From Streptomyces sp. ISL-1 (GTDB lineage Bacteria; Actinomycetota; Actinomycetes; Streptomycetales; Streptomycetaceae), in contig NZ_JAGGOI010000010.1 of the NCBI RefSeq assembly GCF_018614585.1, positions 62,001 through 126,000 on the forward strand: a stretch of DNA of 64,000 bases. The letters run 5' to 3'. The notes under the pieces were generated by a model. It made no database searches. It saw only the letters and a program-made list of their open reading frames with translations, and was not told the DNA's origin. How positions within the stretch are numbered: the first letter of the stretch is position 1; every line of letters starts with the position of its first letter. Position numbers and translations under genes: made by a program. This document shows, one piece after another, positions 16,997 through 25,565 of the stretch.

Positions 16997-17393
16997 GGGG
17001 GGCCAGCGCGGAGCCCCAGGTCACCTCAGGTGCCCGCCGCGGGCTCAGCAGCGTCCGTATCGGGTGCCAGAGCTCCTCGCGGTTCTCCGGCGTCCCGCGC
17101 CACAGCAGGCCGTCCGGGTGGTGCAGCACCGCCGTGATCTCGTCCGGCGTCGGCGGCTCGGCGTTGCCCCGCAGATACACCGCCCGCAGGCCCAGATTCC
17201 GCAGCCGCGTCAGCGCCCTCGCGCGGTTCGCCGCGTGGACCAGAAAGCGGACCTGGCTGCCGTCGCCCATCGGGCTGGGCAGGCTGAGCGCGACCACCAC
17301 GCTGCCGTTCGGCAGCTTGCAAAAACCTCCGCCGGGCATGCGGAACCACTCCCCCGTGAGATGGCGTGTCAATAAGGACCTGGCAAGACGCAC
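16932..17393 (-). CDS. Conserved-looking hypothetical protein
   Basis: 153 residues if the GTG at 17393 is used; the ATG 18 codons later (MPGGGFCKLPNG) is an alternative. The central part (about 19-120) looks like real Streptomyces coding sequence, with SVVVALSLPSPMGDGSQVRFLVHAAN, ALTRLRNLGLRAVYLRGN and EPPTPDEITAVLHHPDGLLWR as recognisable segments. The last residues (AGRAEHAGRAEH) come from the duplicated 18-bp unit in the split palindrome, so the C-terminus has been extended by repeat DNA. No domain or signal peptide recognised. Confidence 0.65.
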   Translation of the reverse strand: MRLARSLLTRHLTGEWFRMPGGGFCKLPNGSVVVALSLPSPMGDGSQVRFLVHAANRARALTRLRNLGLRAVYLRGNAEPPTPDEITAVLHHPDGLLWRGTPENREELWHPIRTLLSPRRAPEVTWGSALAPLNRRTGSIFAGRAEHAGRAEH

Positions 17394-17401
17394 CTAAACA
17401 C

Positions 17402-17437
17402 GATCGGCCGCCGCCCGCTAGAGGGCGACGGCCGATC
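17402..17437. terminator. Terminator downstream of the M6 protease
   Basis: GATCGGCCG-C-CGCCC pairs with GGGCG-A-CGGCCGATC, loop GCTAGA, 26 bases past the protease stop. TTTT on the plus side follows after ATG. Confidence 0.75.
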
Positions 17438-17462
17438 ATGTTTTGACCTGCTAAAACGCGGA

Positions 17463-19880
17463 TTACTTGGTCGACGGACCAACCTTGACCGTGATCGTCT
17501 GTCCGCTTCGCGGCTCGCTCACGATCGCGATCCTGGTGTTGGTGTCAGTTACCTGAACGCCCGCCGTCGGGTTCTCGGCGAACCAGTACACACCCTTGCG
17601 GTCATCGAAGACCGGGTTGCCCGCCTGCGGCTTGATCCGGAACGCCACATCCGCCTTGTGCAGCGTGAAGCCGTCGGTCGGCCACAGGCTGAAGGTGGAG
17701 TCGAACGTCTGGATCTTGTTCCTCAGCAGCGTGCCGTCCGCCCACTTCTGGGCCTTCGGGTGCGCATCCACCGGCAGGACCAGGCCGCGGCCCGGGTGCT
17801 GGCTGGTGTTGTTGTCCTTCTGCGAGGTGTCCCAGAGCCAGATCAGCAGGCCGTTCTGGTACGGGTAGTGCTCGACCCAGGAGTCCTTCGGCGCCTTGAA
17901 GCCGAAGTTGTACGGGCCGACCTTGAGGGTCTTGTCGTACGAGACGTACTGACGGCTCTCGGCCAGGTAGTACTGCTCGTACTCCTTGGTGAAGGACTCA
18001 CCGATGCGCGAGAAGCCCTTCGAGGTCCAGCCCGCGTCGTCGCCCTCGGCGTTGTCGGTGAACAGCGCCTTGCCGTCCGCGACCACGCTCAGCGCGTCCG
18101 CCGCGAAGCCCTTGCCGCCCGCGCCGCCGTCCGTCTGGTAGCGGAAGCGGACGTCGACCTTCTTACCCGCGTACGCGTCCAGCGAGTACGCCAGCTTCTT
18201 GTACGCGTTCGACGCGCCGGTCAGCGCCGGCTTGTCACCCGCGTCGCGGCTGATCGGCTTGCCGTCCGCCGTGCCGTCCACGGGCGTCCAGTTGGCGCCG
18301 CCGTCCGTCGACACCTCGGCGTACAGGTAGTCGTAGCCTTCCTCGATGTCCCACCATCCCGAAAGCTCCAGGGACGCCTTGGACTTGCCGGTGAGGTCGA
18401 CCGGGCGGGACAGGGTGTTCTTGAGGTCGTCACCCATGTCGCTCCACCACTGCTTGGAGCCCTCGGAGGGCTTCACGACAGTCGTGGTGACCGACTTCTT
18501 CGGCAGCTCGACGACGAGCGCCTGCGGCTTCTTGGTGTTGTACGCCGCCACACCGAGCTTGTGCGTGGACTTCGTCCCCGCCTTGCCCTTGGTGTAGTTG
18601 AGCCAGCCCAGCTGCAGCTTGTCCCAGGCGCTCATGTCGCCCGGCAGATCGCCTATGGAGTCCTTGCCGGTGCCGAGCCAGGAGCCGGCCGACATCAGGC
18701 TCCAGAAGCCGGTCGAGTTCTCGCCCTTGCCCGAGGTGTCGTAGTGGTCGGGCAGACCGAGGTCGTGACCGTACTCGTGGGCGAAGACACCGAGGCCGCC
18801 GTTCTCGGGCTGCATGGTGTAGTCACCGACCCAGATGCCGGTGGAGCCGATCTGGGTGCCGCCGGCCTTGTTGTTCGCCGGGCCGGTCCTGCCCGCGTCG
18901 GTGCCGTACGCGTACCAGCGGTGTGCCCACAGGGCGTTGGTGCCCTCGGCGCCGCCGCCCGCCGACTCGTCCTCGCCCGCGTGGACGATCTGGAAGTGGT
19001 CGATGTAACCGTCGGTCTCGTTGAAGTTGCCGTCGTTGTCGAAGTCGTAGCGGTCCCACTGGTCGTACTTGGCCAGGTCCGCCTTGATCTGCGCGTCGGT
19101 ACGGCCCTTGGCCTTCTGGTCGGCGGCCCAGGCGGTGACACCGTCCTTGACCGTGTCCCAGACGTTGGCGCAGTTGCTGTCGCCGCAGTAGTTGGATCCG
19201 TAGCGGGCCTCGTTGTAGTCGACCTTGACCCAGTCGGAGACCTCGCCGTCGACCGAGTAGCGGCCCGAGGAGGTCTTCTCGTAGTAGGTCTTCAGGGAGT
19301 TCTTCGGCTGGCCGGCCTTGTCCTTGCCGGTGCCGAAGTACAGGTCCTTGAAGTGCTTCTGGTTGTAATCCGCCTGCCAGGCAGTGGAGTTGTCGTTCTT
19401 GCGGTCCGGCTGGGCGATCTTGTTGTGCAGCGGGCCCGGCGCGCCCCCGTACTTCTTGACCGGAGCCTCGGGGCCGTCGGGGCCGTCCGGGTCGAACATC
19501 GTGGTGTCGTCGACCTTGTCGCCGAACTCCACCAGGATCGTGAAGATCTTGTCCGTCTTCTCCCTGCCGAGCTCGACGTACTTCTTGTCGCCGAGTTTCA
19601 CGACATTGGACGCGCCGCGCTTCTGCACGGTCGCGTCGCCGGCTATGACCTGCTCCAGGGCAGCCTCGCGCTGCTGCTCCTGCTGCTTGCTGAACGGACC
19701 CTCGAGATCGTGCTCGACATGGCCCTTCTGCGGCGCCGGGTCGTGGCGCTCGATGCCTGTCGAAGCCGACGACTTCTGGTTGTCGGCCTGCGCGCTGCTG
19801 AACGCCGAAGCCGACGCGGTGGTCGCGGCGAGAGCCACGAGTACCGCGGACGCTCTGATCGTCCGTCGCTTGGTGGTCAC
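17463..19880 (-). CDS. Secreted M6-family metalloprotease (immune inhibitor A type)
   Basis: 805 residues. Signal peptide about 1-32 (KRRTIRASAVLVALAATTASASA, Sec-type), propeptide to about 105, then the M6 peptidase domain with zinc motif H368-E-Y-G-H372 in AHEYGHDLGLPDHYD. C-terminal part has an immunoglobulin/MAM-like beta region (DGGANWTPVDG, WWDIEEGYDYLYAEV) and a final domain typical of the InhA family. It would be secreted to break down extracellular protein. GTG start at 19880 is preceded by GGGGAGG. Preceded by a 372-bp promoter region and followed by a hairpin, so monocistronic. In Streptomyces such proteases are expressed at differentiation. Confidence 0.94.
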   Translation of the reverse strand: MTTKRRTIRASAVLVALAATTASASAFSSAQADNQKSSASTGIERHDPAPQKGHVEHDLEGPFSKQQEQQREAALEQVIAGDATVQKRGASNVVKLGDKKYVELGREKTDKIFTILVEFGDKVDDTTMFDPDGPDGPEAPVKKYGGAPGPLHNKIAQPDRKNDNSTAWQADYNQKHFKDLYFGTGKDKAGQPKNSLKTYYEKTSSGRYSVDGEVSDWVKVDYNEARYGSNYCGDSNCANVWDTVKDGVTAWAADQKAKGRTDAQIKADLAKYDQWDRYDFDNDGNFNETDGYIDHFQIVHAGEDESAGGGAEGTNALWAHRWYAYGTDAGRTGPANNKAGGTQIGSTGIWVGDYTMQPENGGLGVFAHEYGHDLGLPDHYDTSGKGENSTGFWSLMSAGSWLGTGKDSIGDLPGDMSAWDKLQLGWLNYTKGKAGTKSTHKLGVAAYNTKKPQALVVELPKKSVTTTVVKPSEGSKQWWSDMGDDLKNTLSRPVDLTGKSKASLELSGWWDIEEGYDYLYAEVSTDGGANWTPVDGTADGKPISRDAGDKPALTGASNAYKKLAYSLDAYAGKKVDVRFRYQTDGGAGGKGFAADALSVVADGKALFTDNAEGDDAGWTSKGFSRIGESFTKEYEQYYLAESRQYVSYDKTLKVGPYNFGFKAPKDSWVEHYPYQNGLLIWLWDTSQKDNNTSQHPGRGLVLPVDAHPKAQKWADGTLLRNKIQTFDSTFSLWPTDGFTLHKADVAFRIKPQAGNPVFDDRKGVYWFAENPTAGVQVTDTNTRIAIVSEPRSGQTITVKVGPSTK

Positions 19881-20252
19881 TTGATGCTGTCCTCCCCGGC
19901 GCTCCGTCGCAGCGGACCGGATGTGGGGTCGTCCGCGCGCGGAGTCGCGTCACAAGTGACGACATTCGACCGGAGTTGCGGAAGAAAAGACAGACCTTGA
20001 CTTGAACAAGCCAACTGCACTATGTGCGAGAGCACTTCCGGTATCCGGACGACGAACAGTCGAACTACGGGCGCACTGAATTGGGCAGTTGGACGAACGA
20101 ATGACTCTGTGCGCCCCCCATGCACCGGCACCGTGGGTTAGGTCACGCTTACCGCCCGCTCCTCCCGGGCATCCACCGTCGTAGAGTCATTTGACAGTGC
20201 GACCGCGTTGAGAGAGACACCCCCTGACCATGTCCCGAGGACGGATACCGTC
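19881..20252. other. Divergent promoter region of the protease and a small membrane protein
   Basis: No gene seen. A TTGACA hexamer at about 20190-20195 could be a -35 element for the rightward gene, but a matching -10 is weak. Leftward, an AT-richer stretch around 19980-20030 may hold the protease promoter. No repeat or clear operator recognised. Confidence 0.45.
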
Positions 20253-20609
20253 ATGCCGCGTCCGACTGCCGCACAGCTCGCCTACGGTTCGGCCACTGTG
20301 GTCTTCTCGACCCTCGCCCTGCTGCTGCTCACCCGTACCACCAACGGCATCGCTGTCGCCGCCATAGGCATCGCATCGATGGCGCTCGGCCTGGTGGTCG
20401 CCGTCGCCCTGCCGATGGGCAGGACCGCACGGGGAGCGAGGACGGCGAAGGCGGCGGCCACGGTCCGTACGAACCGTGCCGCCGCCTCCGGTGTTTCCAC
20501 GCCTGCCGCCTCGGCCGCCTCCGCCGACGTTCTCACCACCCGGGTGCCCTCATCCCGCGCGCACGCGGGCGCCGAGACCAGGGTCGGCGCGCCCTCACTG
20601 CGGCGCTGA
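20253..20609 (+). CDS. Small membrane protein, two predicted helices
   Basis: 118 residues. Starts MPRPTAAQLAYGSATVVFS, with two hydrophobic helices (about 8-29 and 33-56, the second IAVAAIGIASMALGLVVAVAL), followed by a basic, alanine-rich cytoplasmic tail. CGAGGA lies about 10 nt before the ATG. An upstream in-frame ATG (20208) is not preferred. Its 3' end overlaps that of the convergent RDD gene by 15 bp. Conserved hypothetical in style; function unknown. Confidence 0.75.
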   Translation: MPRPTAAQLAYGSATVVFSTLALLLLTRTTNGIAVAAIGIASMALGLVVAVALPMGRTARGARTAKAAATVRTNRAAASGVSTPAASAASADVLTTRVPSSRAHAGAETRVGAPSLRR

Positions 20610-21323
20610 CACCACGACCGTCTTGCCCGCCTTGTCGTGCAGACCCTGTTTGTACGGCTTGTCGGCCAGGATCGTCACGATGATGACGAGCCACCAGAGG
20701 CAGAAGCAGCAGATCAGCGCGGGCACCCAGAGCACGATGGCGCGCATCAGCGAGGAGCTGACGTCCGGCACGCTGCCGTCGTTGAGCATGGCGACCCGGA
20801 TCTTCATCAGGCGCTTCCCGAGAGTCTGACCGTGCCCCTTGGCGACCATCAAGGTGTCGTAGCCGACATACGCGACCAGGGAGATCAGCGACCAGATCCA
20901 CTGCCTTCCGGTGTTCACCTGGTCGGTGATGTCGTCCCAGGTGTCGCCGGTGTCCGCCATCTCGCCCCAGCCTCCGAAGGCCAGGGAGATCAGGAAGAGC
21001 GGTACGAAGACGATCAGCGCGTCGATCACGCGGGCCAGCAGCCGCCTGCCGAAGTCCGCGAGCGGCGGCATCCCGGCGAGCGGGTCCGCGCCGCCGTACG
21101 CCCCTCCGAAGGCGTTCGGACCGGACGGCGGGGGCTGGCCGCCGCCCCCGTACGGACCGGCGCCACCCGGTGGACGGTCGTAGGGGGATCCGGGCGGTGG
21201 CGGTCCCCCGGGGGGCGGGGGCTCCTGAGGGCCGCCCGCCGACGGCGGCGTGGGTTCCTGCGGCTTCTTGGAGAAGGGGTCGTCATCGGGCGACTGGCCG
21301 GGCGGCGGGTGGTTGTTGCTCAT
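20595..21323 (-). CDS. RDD-family membrane protein (short)
   Basis: 242 residues. Proline/glycine-rich disordered N-terminus (about 1-85), then an RDD domain: FGRRLLARVIDALIVFVPLF gives the R-D pair, followed by two more helices and GQTLGKRLMKIRVAMLNDG, with a final W-rich helix and LHDKAGKTVVV. Membrane protein of unknown transport or regulatory function. A second, longer RDD gene lies just upstream on the same strand, so they may act together. Confidence 0.88.
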   Translation of the reverse strand: MSNNHPPPGQSPDDDPFSKKPQEPTPPSAGGPQEPPPPGGPPPPGSPYDRPPGGAGPYGGGGQPPPSGPNAFGGAYGGADPLAGMPPLADFGRRLLARVIDALIVFVPLFLISLAFGGWGEMADTGDTWDDITDQVNTGRQWIWSLISLVAYVGYDTLMVAKGHGQTLGKRLMKIRVAMLNDGSVPDVSSSLMRAIVLWVPALICCFCLWWLVIIVTILADKPYKQGLHDKAGKTVVVSAPQ

Positions 21324-21399
21324 GGGGGCAGTGCACCGCGCCCCGACGGCCCCCGCAACGGCTCGAAGGCCGATCGGGGGAACGCGGGGGGGGACGCCG

Positions 21400-22905
21400 T
21401 CAGCCGGTCACGAAGGTGTGCGCCGCCTTGTCGTGCCAGCACTGCCGCCACGGGCGGTCGAACAGACACCACAGCACATTGAGCACCCCGAGGGCGATCA
21501 CGCCGAGCACGCTGTAGACGAGCCAGCGGCGCAGCGCGGCACCGAAGGACGGGGGCTCGTGGGACTCGATGCCCCAGACCTTCAGTCCGCAGAGCTTCTT
21601 GCCGAGCGTGCGGCCCCACTTCGCCGTCGGCAGCGCCTCGTAGAGCACACCGAGAACCAGCAGCGCGCCGAGGATGATGCCGAGGTGGCCCACCGTGGTG
21701 GAGTCGACCAGCCAGACGGTGACCGTCTCGCCCGACTGCTTCGCCGCCTCGATCTTCTCGTCGACATGGGCGCGCGCCCGGGAAAGGACGGGTACGGCGA
21801 CGGCGCCCACGAGCGCTCCGAGCAGCAGGGTGTCGATCAGCCGGGCGGCGAACCGCTTGCCGAGCGAGGCGGGACGGGCCGCCGCCTGCGCCTGGGCGGC
21901 CTGCAGGAACGGGTCGTTGACCGGCGGCTTCCACGGCGCGACGGGCTGCTCGGCCGCGGCCGCTTGTCCGGGCTGGGCGAGCCGGTGGACCTGCTGCGCC
22001 CAGGAGGCGGAGCCGCCGCCGGGGCCGTTGGTGACCGGCTGCTGGGCCTGCGCGGGCACCTGCGGCTCGGGCTGCGGCTGGACGGGCGCCTGGGGCTGCG
22101 GGCGGCGCTGGGCCGGGGCCTGCGGCTGGGGCTGCGGCGTCGGGGGCGCGGTGGGTGCCCCGGCGGCGCCGGGGGTCATGGACCGGACGGACAGAGGTCC
22201 GTCGGCCTGCCCGGTGGACGCACCGCCGCCGGCGCGCAGCGCGCGGATGGTGACCGTCCCGTCGGCGGGCGGCTCGGAATGCGGCTGGGGGCGCTGGGCG
22301 GACGGCTCGCCGGTGGACGCCGGCGCGGCGGGGTCCACAGTGCCCGAACTCCCGGCGGCGGGCGCGCCCTTGCCGGGGCGCATGGCGCGGATCGAGGCCG
22401 TGCCGTCGCCGGCAGGCTCACCCCCGGCGGCCGGGCCCATCGAGCGTACGCCCGGCAGGGCGCCGCCCGACGGGTCCGGCGCACTCGACGAGGCGGGCAG
22501 TCGCGGGTCGGCGGGCGCGCCACCCCGCTCCGGCGTACGCGGGTCGTGGCCGCCCCACGCGACGCGGTTGTCGCGTTCGCCGCCGAAGCCGCTCTGGCGG
22601 GTGGCGTCGGCCTGCCAGGCGGTGGCCGGTTCGGGGCGGGAGGGCTGGTCGTCCGGCTCCTCGTCGAAGAAGACCGGACCGGTCTCCTCCACCGCGGCCG
22701 GGGCCTGGGGCCGCGCGGTGCCTGCCGCTGGTGCCGTCTGGCCGGGCGCGGCAGGCATCGCCTCGCCCGTGTCGGGTGCGGGCCGGCTCGTGCCGGGCAC
22801 CCAGGCGGCACCGTTCCAGTACCGGACGTATCCGGGAATGGACGGATCCGGGTAGTAGCCGGGCGTGGGGCTGCCGTCGCCGGTGGCCGGGGTGGGGGCG
22901 CTCAT
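21400..22905 (-). CDS. RDD-family membrane protein with DUF2510 domain and long disordered linker
   Basis: 501 residues. N-terminal DUF2510 motif (about 14-36: GYYPDPSIPGYVRYWNG) is followed by about 280 residues of P, Q, A, G-rich low-complexity sequence with recurring short phrases such as GTASIRAM, GTVTIRAL and PLSVRSM. The C-terminal RDD domain (about 330-500) starts LGKRFAARLIDTLLLGALVG, with TLGKKLCGLKVWGI later and CWHDKAAHTFV at the end. The repeated S/T-I/V-R-A/S-M phrases could be phosphorylation or binding sites. ATG at 22905 with GGGA upstream. Confidence 0.87.
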   Translation of the reverse strand: MSAPTPATGDGSPTPGYYPDPSIPGYVRYWNGAAWVPGTSRPAPDTGEAMPAAPGQTAPAAGTARPQAPAAVEETGPVFFDEEPDDQPSRPEPATAWQADATRQSGFGGERDNRVAWGGHDPRTPERGGAPADPRLPASSSAPDPSGGALPGVRSMGPAAGGEPAGDGTASIRAMRPGKGAPAAGSSGTVDPAAPASTGEPSAQRPQPHSEPPADGTVTIRALRAGGGASTGQADGPLSVRSMTPGAAGAPTAPPTPQPQPQAPAQRRPQPQAPVQPQPEPQVPAQAQQPVTNGPGGGSASWAQQVHRLAQPGQAAAAEQPVAPWKPPVNDPFLQAAQAQAAARPASLGKRFAARLIDTLLLGALVGAVAVPVLSRARAHVDEKIEAAKQSGETVTVWLVDSTTVGHLGIILGALLVLGVLYEALPTAKWGRTLGKKLCGLKVWGIESHEPPSFGAALRRWLVYSVLGVIALGVLNVLWCLFDRPWRQCWHDKAAHTFVTG

Positions 22906-23059
22906 CACCGTGGTCCCGTATCTCCTCGAGAGCCGCAATTCAAGGCACCACATCTATCAGACGCTCGTGCATCCCCGGGCCGGTCCTGCCGTAACGACCA
23001 CTTTCCAGTCACCGGGCCGTCACAGAAAGTTGTTGCCGAAAGGCGCGTCATAACCGCGC

Positions 23060-23073
23060 GGGAGCACGCTCCC
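23060..23073. promoter_or_regulatory. Inverted repeat upstream of ssgG (candidate operator)
   Basis: GGGAGC-AC-GCTCCC, 54 bp before the ssgG ATG. It recalls LacI-type operators but has a 2-nt spacer; regulator unknown. Confidence 0.35.
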
Positions 23074-23126
23074 TTCCCGCAGGGCCCCCTCACACGGGCC
23101 TCGTACCCGGAGGAAAGGGCACTGTC

Positions 23127-23606
23127 ATGCACACCGTGGTGGAACGCGAGCTTGAGCTTCAACTGGTGCTGTCGCGCGAGTGCGGCATCGCCGTCCCGAC
23201 CCGGCTGACCTACCGCACCGACGACCCGTATGCCGTGCACATCGCCTTTCACATCGGCTGCGACAACCCCGTCAAGTGGGCCTTCGCCCGCGAGCTGCTG
23301 GTCGAGGGGGTGTTCAGGCCGAGCGGCGACGCCGACGTCCGGATCTGGCCGACCAAGGTCGAGGGCCGCAGCGTGGTGATGATGGCGCTGAGCTCCCCCG
23401 ACGGCGAAGCGCTGCTCGAAGCGTCCGCGGCCGTGATGTCCGGCTGGCTGGAGCGGACCCTGCGGGTGGTTCCGCCGGGATCCGAGTCCGAGCAGGTCGA
23501 CATCGACGACGGCCTCGCCGAGCTGCTGGCGCCCACCCCCGCCGACGATCTGTGGCTGCGGAACGCCGGGCCGTCGGACGAGGCGTCGCAGTGTGACGGT
23601 CAGTGA
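23127..23606 (+). CDS. ssgG: SsgA-like sporulation protein (SsgG)
   Basis: 159 residues. Member of the actinomycete-specific SALP family that controls septum placement and spore wall formation. Typical features: VVERELELQLVLSRE, PTRLTYRTDDPYAVHIAFH, VKWAFARELLVEG and GDADVRIWP. The C-terminal tail past about 130 is acidic and variable. In S. coelicolor the paralogue at this map position is SsgG, important for correct spacing of sporulation septa; the symbol is given on position and family. GGAGGA precedes the ATG. Confidence 0.85.
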   Translation: MHTVVERELELQLVLSRECGIAVPTRLTYRTDDPYAVHIAFHIGCDNPVKWAFARELLVEGVFRPSGDADVRIWPTKVEGRSVVMMALSSPDGEALLEASAAVMSGWLERTLRVVPPGSESEQVDIDDGLAELLAPTPADDLWLRNAGPSDEASQCDGQ

Positions 23607-23609
23607 CGG

Positions 23610-23990
23610 TCAGTCGATGACGTACGTATGCGTGATGAATTCGATGGAGTGGCCGTCGGGGTCGTCGATGTACACCCCGCGGCCGCCGAAGAGGTGGTTG
23701 ATCTGCTGTGGCTTGTCGTGCGCGGGGTCGGCCCAGTACGGCAGTTCACGGTCGGTGATCCGGCCGAAAATCTCGTCGAACTCGTCCTCCGGGACCAGGA
23801 AGGCCAGGTGCTGGGAGGTTATCGGGCCGCGCTCATCGGCGTAGTCGAGGGTGACGCCGCCCTCCAGCGGGAGGCTGGCGAACGGGCCGAAGCGCTTGGG
23901 CTCCGGCCTCCCGATCAGCTCGGCGAGAAAGCGGGCGCCGGCGAACCGGTCGCGGCTGTGAACGATGGTGTGGTCAAGGCGTGCGGGCAC
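23610..23990 (-). CDS. VOC-superfamily (glyoxalase-like) protein
   Basis: 126 residues, one beta-alpha-beta-beta-beta pair. Starts ARLDHTIVHSRDRFAGARFLAEL with a candidate metal histidine (H7), later QHLAFLV, and ends GRGVYIDDPDGHSIEFITH with a glutamate in the metal-ligand position. Could be a dioxygenase, lyase or antibiotic-binding protein; substrate not readable. The GTG at 23990 has AGGAGG 4 nt upstream. Its stop lies 4 bp from the ssgG stop, with the 10-bp unit TGACGGTCAG duplicated there. Confidence 0.85.
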   Translation of the reverse strand: MPARLDHTIVHSRDRFAGARFLAELIGRPEPKRFGPFASLPLEGGVTLDYADERGPITSQHLAFLVPEDEFDEIFGRITDRELPYWADPAHDKPQQINHLFGGRGVYIDDPDGHSIEFITHTYVID

Positions 23991-24088
23991 GGCTCCTCCT
24001 CTGCGCAGTGAGGCGGTTGGGCCTCTCCATTCACGCTATGCGCAGAGCGGTGTCCGGACCATCGGGCGTGGGTCGTAGGGCTGAGGAC

Positions 24089-25456
24089 TCAGAAGAGCTT
24101 GCCGGGGTTGAGGAGGCCGAGCGGGTCGAAGGTCTGCTTGATGCCGCGCTGCATCTCCACACCCACCGGGCCGAGTTCGCGCGCCAGCCACTCCTTCTTC
24201 AGTACGCCGACCCCGTGTTCGCCGGTGATGGTGCCGCCGAGCTCCAGGCCGAGAGCCATGATCTCGTCGAAGGACTCGCGGGCGCGCCGGGATTCGTCGG
24301 CGTCGGTGTGGTCGAAGCAGACGACCGGGTGGGTGTTGCCGTCGCCCGCGTGCGCGCAGATGCCGATGGTGAGGTCGTACTTCTCGGCGATGACGGCCGT
24401 GCCCTCGATCATCGCGCCGAGCTTCGAGCGCGGCACGCAGACATCGTCGATCATCGTGGCCGATTTGACGGTCTCCAGGGCGGTGAGCGACAACCTCCTT
24501 GCGTGCAGGAGGAGTTCGGACTCGGCGACGGTGTCGGCGGGGACGACCTGGGTGGCACCTGCCGCGCCGCACAGCGCGCCGACGGCGGCCAGGTCGGCTG
24601 CGGGGTCCGGGGTGTCGAAGGCGGCGAGGAGGAGTGCTTCGGTGGAGTCGGGCAGGCCCATGTTCGCCATGGCGTTGACGGCGTGGACGGTCGTACGGTC
24701 CATGAGCTCGAGCAGCGAAGGGGTGTGGCCGCGCTCCATGATCGCGCAGACGGCCTCGCAGGCGGCGGCAGCGGAGTCGAACTCGGCGGCGAGCACGAGC
24801 TGAGCGGGCGGCTGCGGGCGCAGCGCGAGGACGGCCTTGACCACGATGCCGAGGCTGCCTTCGGAGCCGACGAAGAGGCGGGTGAGGTCGTAGCCGGCGA
24901 CGCCCTTGGCGGTGCGGCGGCCGGTGGTCATCAGCCGGCCGTCGGCGAGGACGACATCGAGGCCGAGCACGTACTCCGCGGTCACTCCGTACTTGACACA
25001 GCACAGGCCGCCGGAGGCGGTGCCGATGTTGCCGCCGATGGTGCACATCTCCCAGCTGGAGGGGTCCGGCGGGTAGTACAGGCCGTGTTCGTTGACCGCG
25101 CGTGACAGCACCGCGTTGATGACGCCCGGCTCGACGACCGCGATGCGGTCGACCGGGCTGATCTCCAGGATCCGGTCCATCTTGGTCAGGGACAGCACGA
25201 TGCAGCCGTCGGAGGCGTTGGCGGCGCCGGACAGGCCGGTGCGGGCGCCCTGCGGGACGACGGGGACGCGCAGCGCGGTCGCGGTGCGCATGACGTGCTG
25301 GACCTGCTCGACGGTGCGCGGGAGGACGACGACGGACGGGGTGCCCGCCGCGCAGAAGCTCGCCATGTCGTTGGCGTACGAGCTCGTGACGTCCGGGTCG
25401 GTGATCAGAGCTTCGGCAGGCAGACCGGCACGCAGCCGCTCGAGAAGATCGTCCAT
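24089..25456 (-). CDS. FAD-linked oxidase (glycolate oxidase/D-lactate dehydrogenase GlcD type)
   Basis: 455 residues. FAD-binding type 4 domain (about 35-215) with VVPQGARTGLSG, GGNIGTASGGLCCVKYG and DVVLADGRL, and C-terminal FAD-oxidase domain with CAHAGDGNTHPV and GEHGVGVLKKEWL near the end. Oxidises an alpha-hydroxy acid such as glycolate or D-lactate; the partner subunits GlcE/GlcF are absent, so it is probably a single-protein enzyme of the D-lactate dehydrogenase kind. The ATG at 25456 opens the conserved region; the frame is open further upstream without family similarity. Divergent from the TPR gene. Confidence 0.9.
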   Translation of the reverse strand: MDDLLERLRAGLPAEALITDPDVTSSYANDMASFCAAGTPSVVVLPRTVEQVQHVMRTATALRVPVVPQGARTGLSGAANASDGCIVLSLTKMDRILEISPVDRIAVVEPGVINAVLSRAVNEHGLYYPPDPSSWEMCTIGGNIGTASGGLCCVKYGVTAEYVLGLDVVLADGRLMTTGRRTAKGVAGYDLTRLFVGSEGSLGIVVKAVLALRPQPPAQLVLAAEFDSAAAACEAVCAIMERGHTPSLLELMDRTTVHAVNAMANMGLPDSTEALLLAAFDTPDPAADLAAVGALCGAAGATQVVPADTVAESELLLHARRLSLTALETVKSATMIDDVCVPRSKLGAMIEGTAVIAEKYDLTIGICAHAGDGNTHPVVCFDHTDADESRRARESFDEIMALGLELGGTITGEHGVGVLKKEWLARELGPVGVEMQRGIKQTFDPLGLLNPGKLF

Positions 25457-25565
25457 GGTGCAAGCGTCGCACCGGGGGGCCATCGGTGTGAACCCGTCTG
25501 CCTTCAGGCCCGCGGAGCGGGGTGTGTTCTTCGTATTGGCTGCTCGCTGACGCACAGTGAGCGCC

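Noticed and set aside
17658..20000. 780-codon open frame opposite the M6 protease
   Set aside because: Its protein is V/R/L/G-rich with no domain, while the minus strand encodes a full M6 protease with signal peptide and HEYGH motif. Long antisense frames are normal in high-GC DNA.
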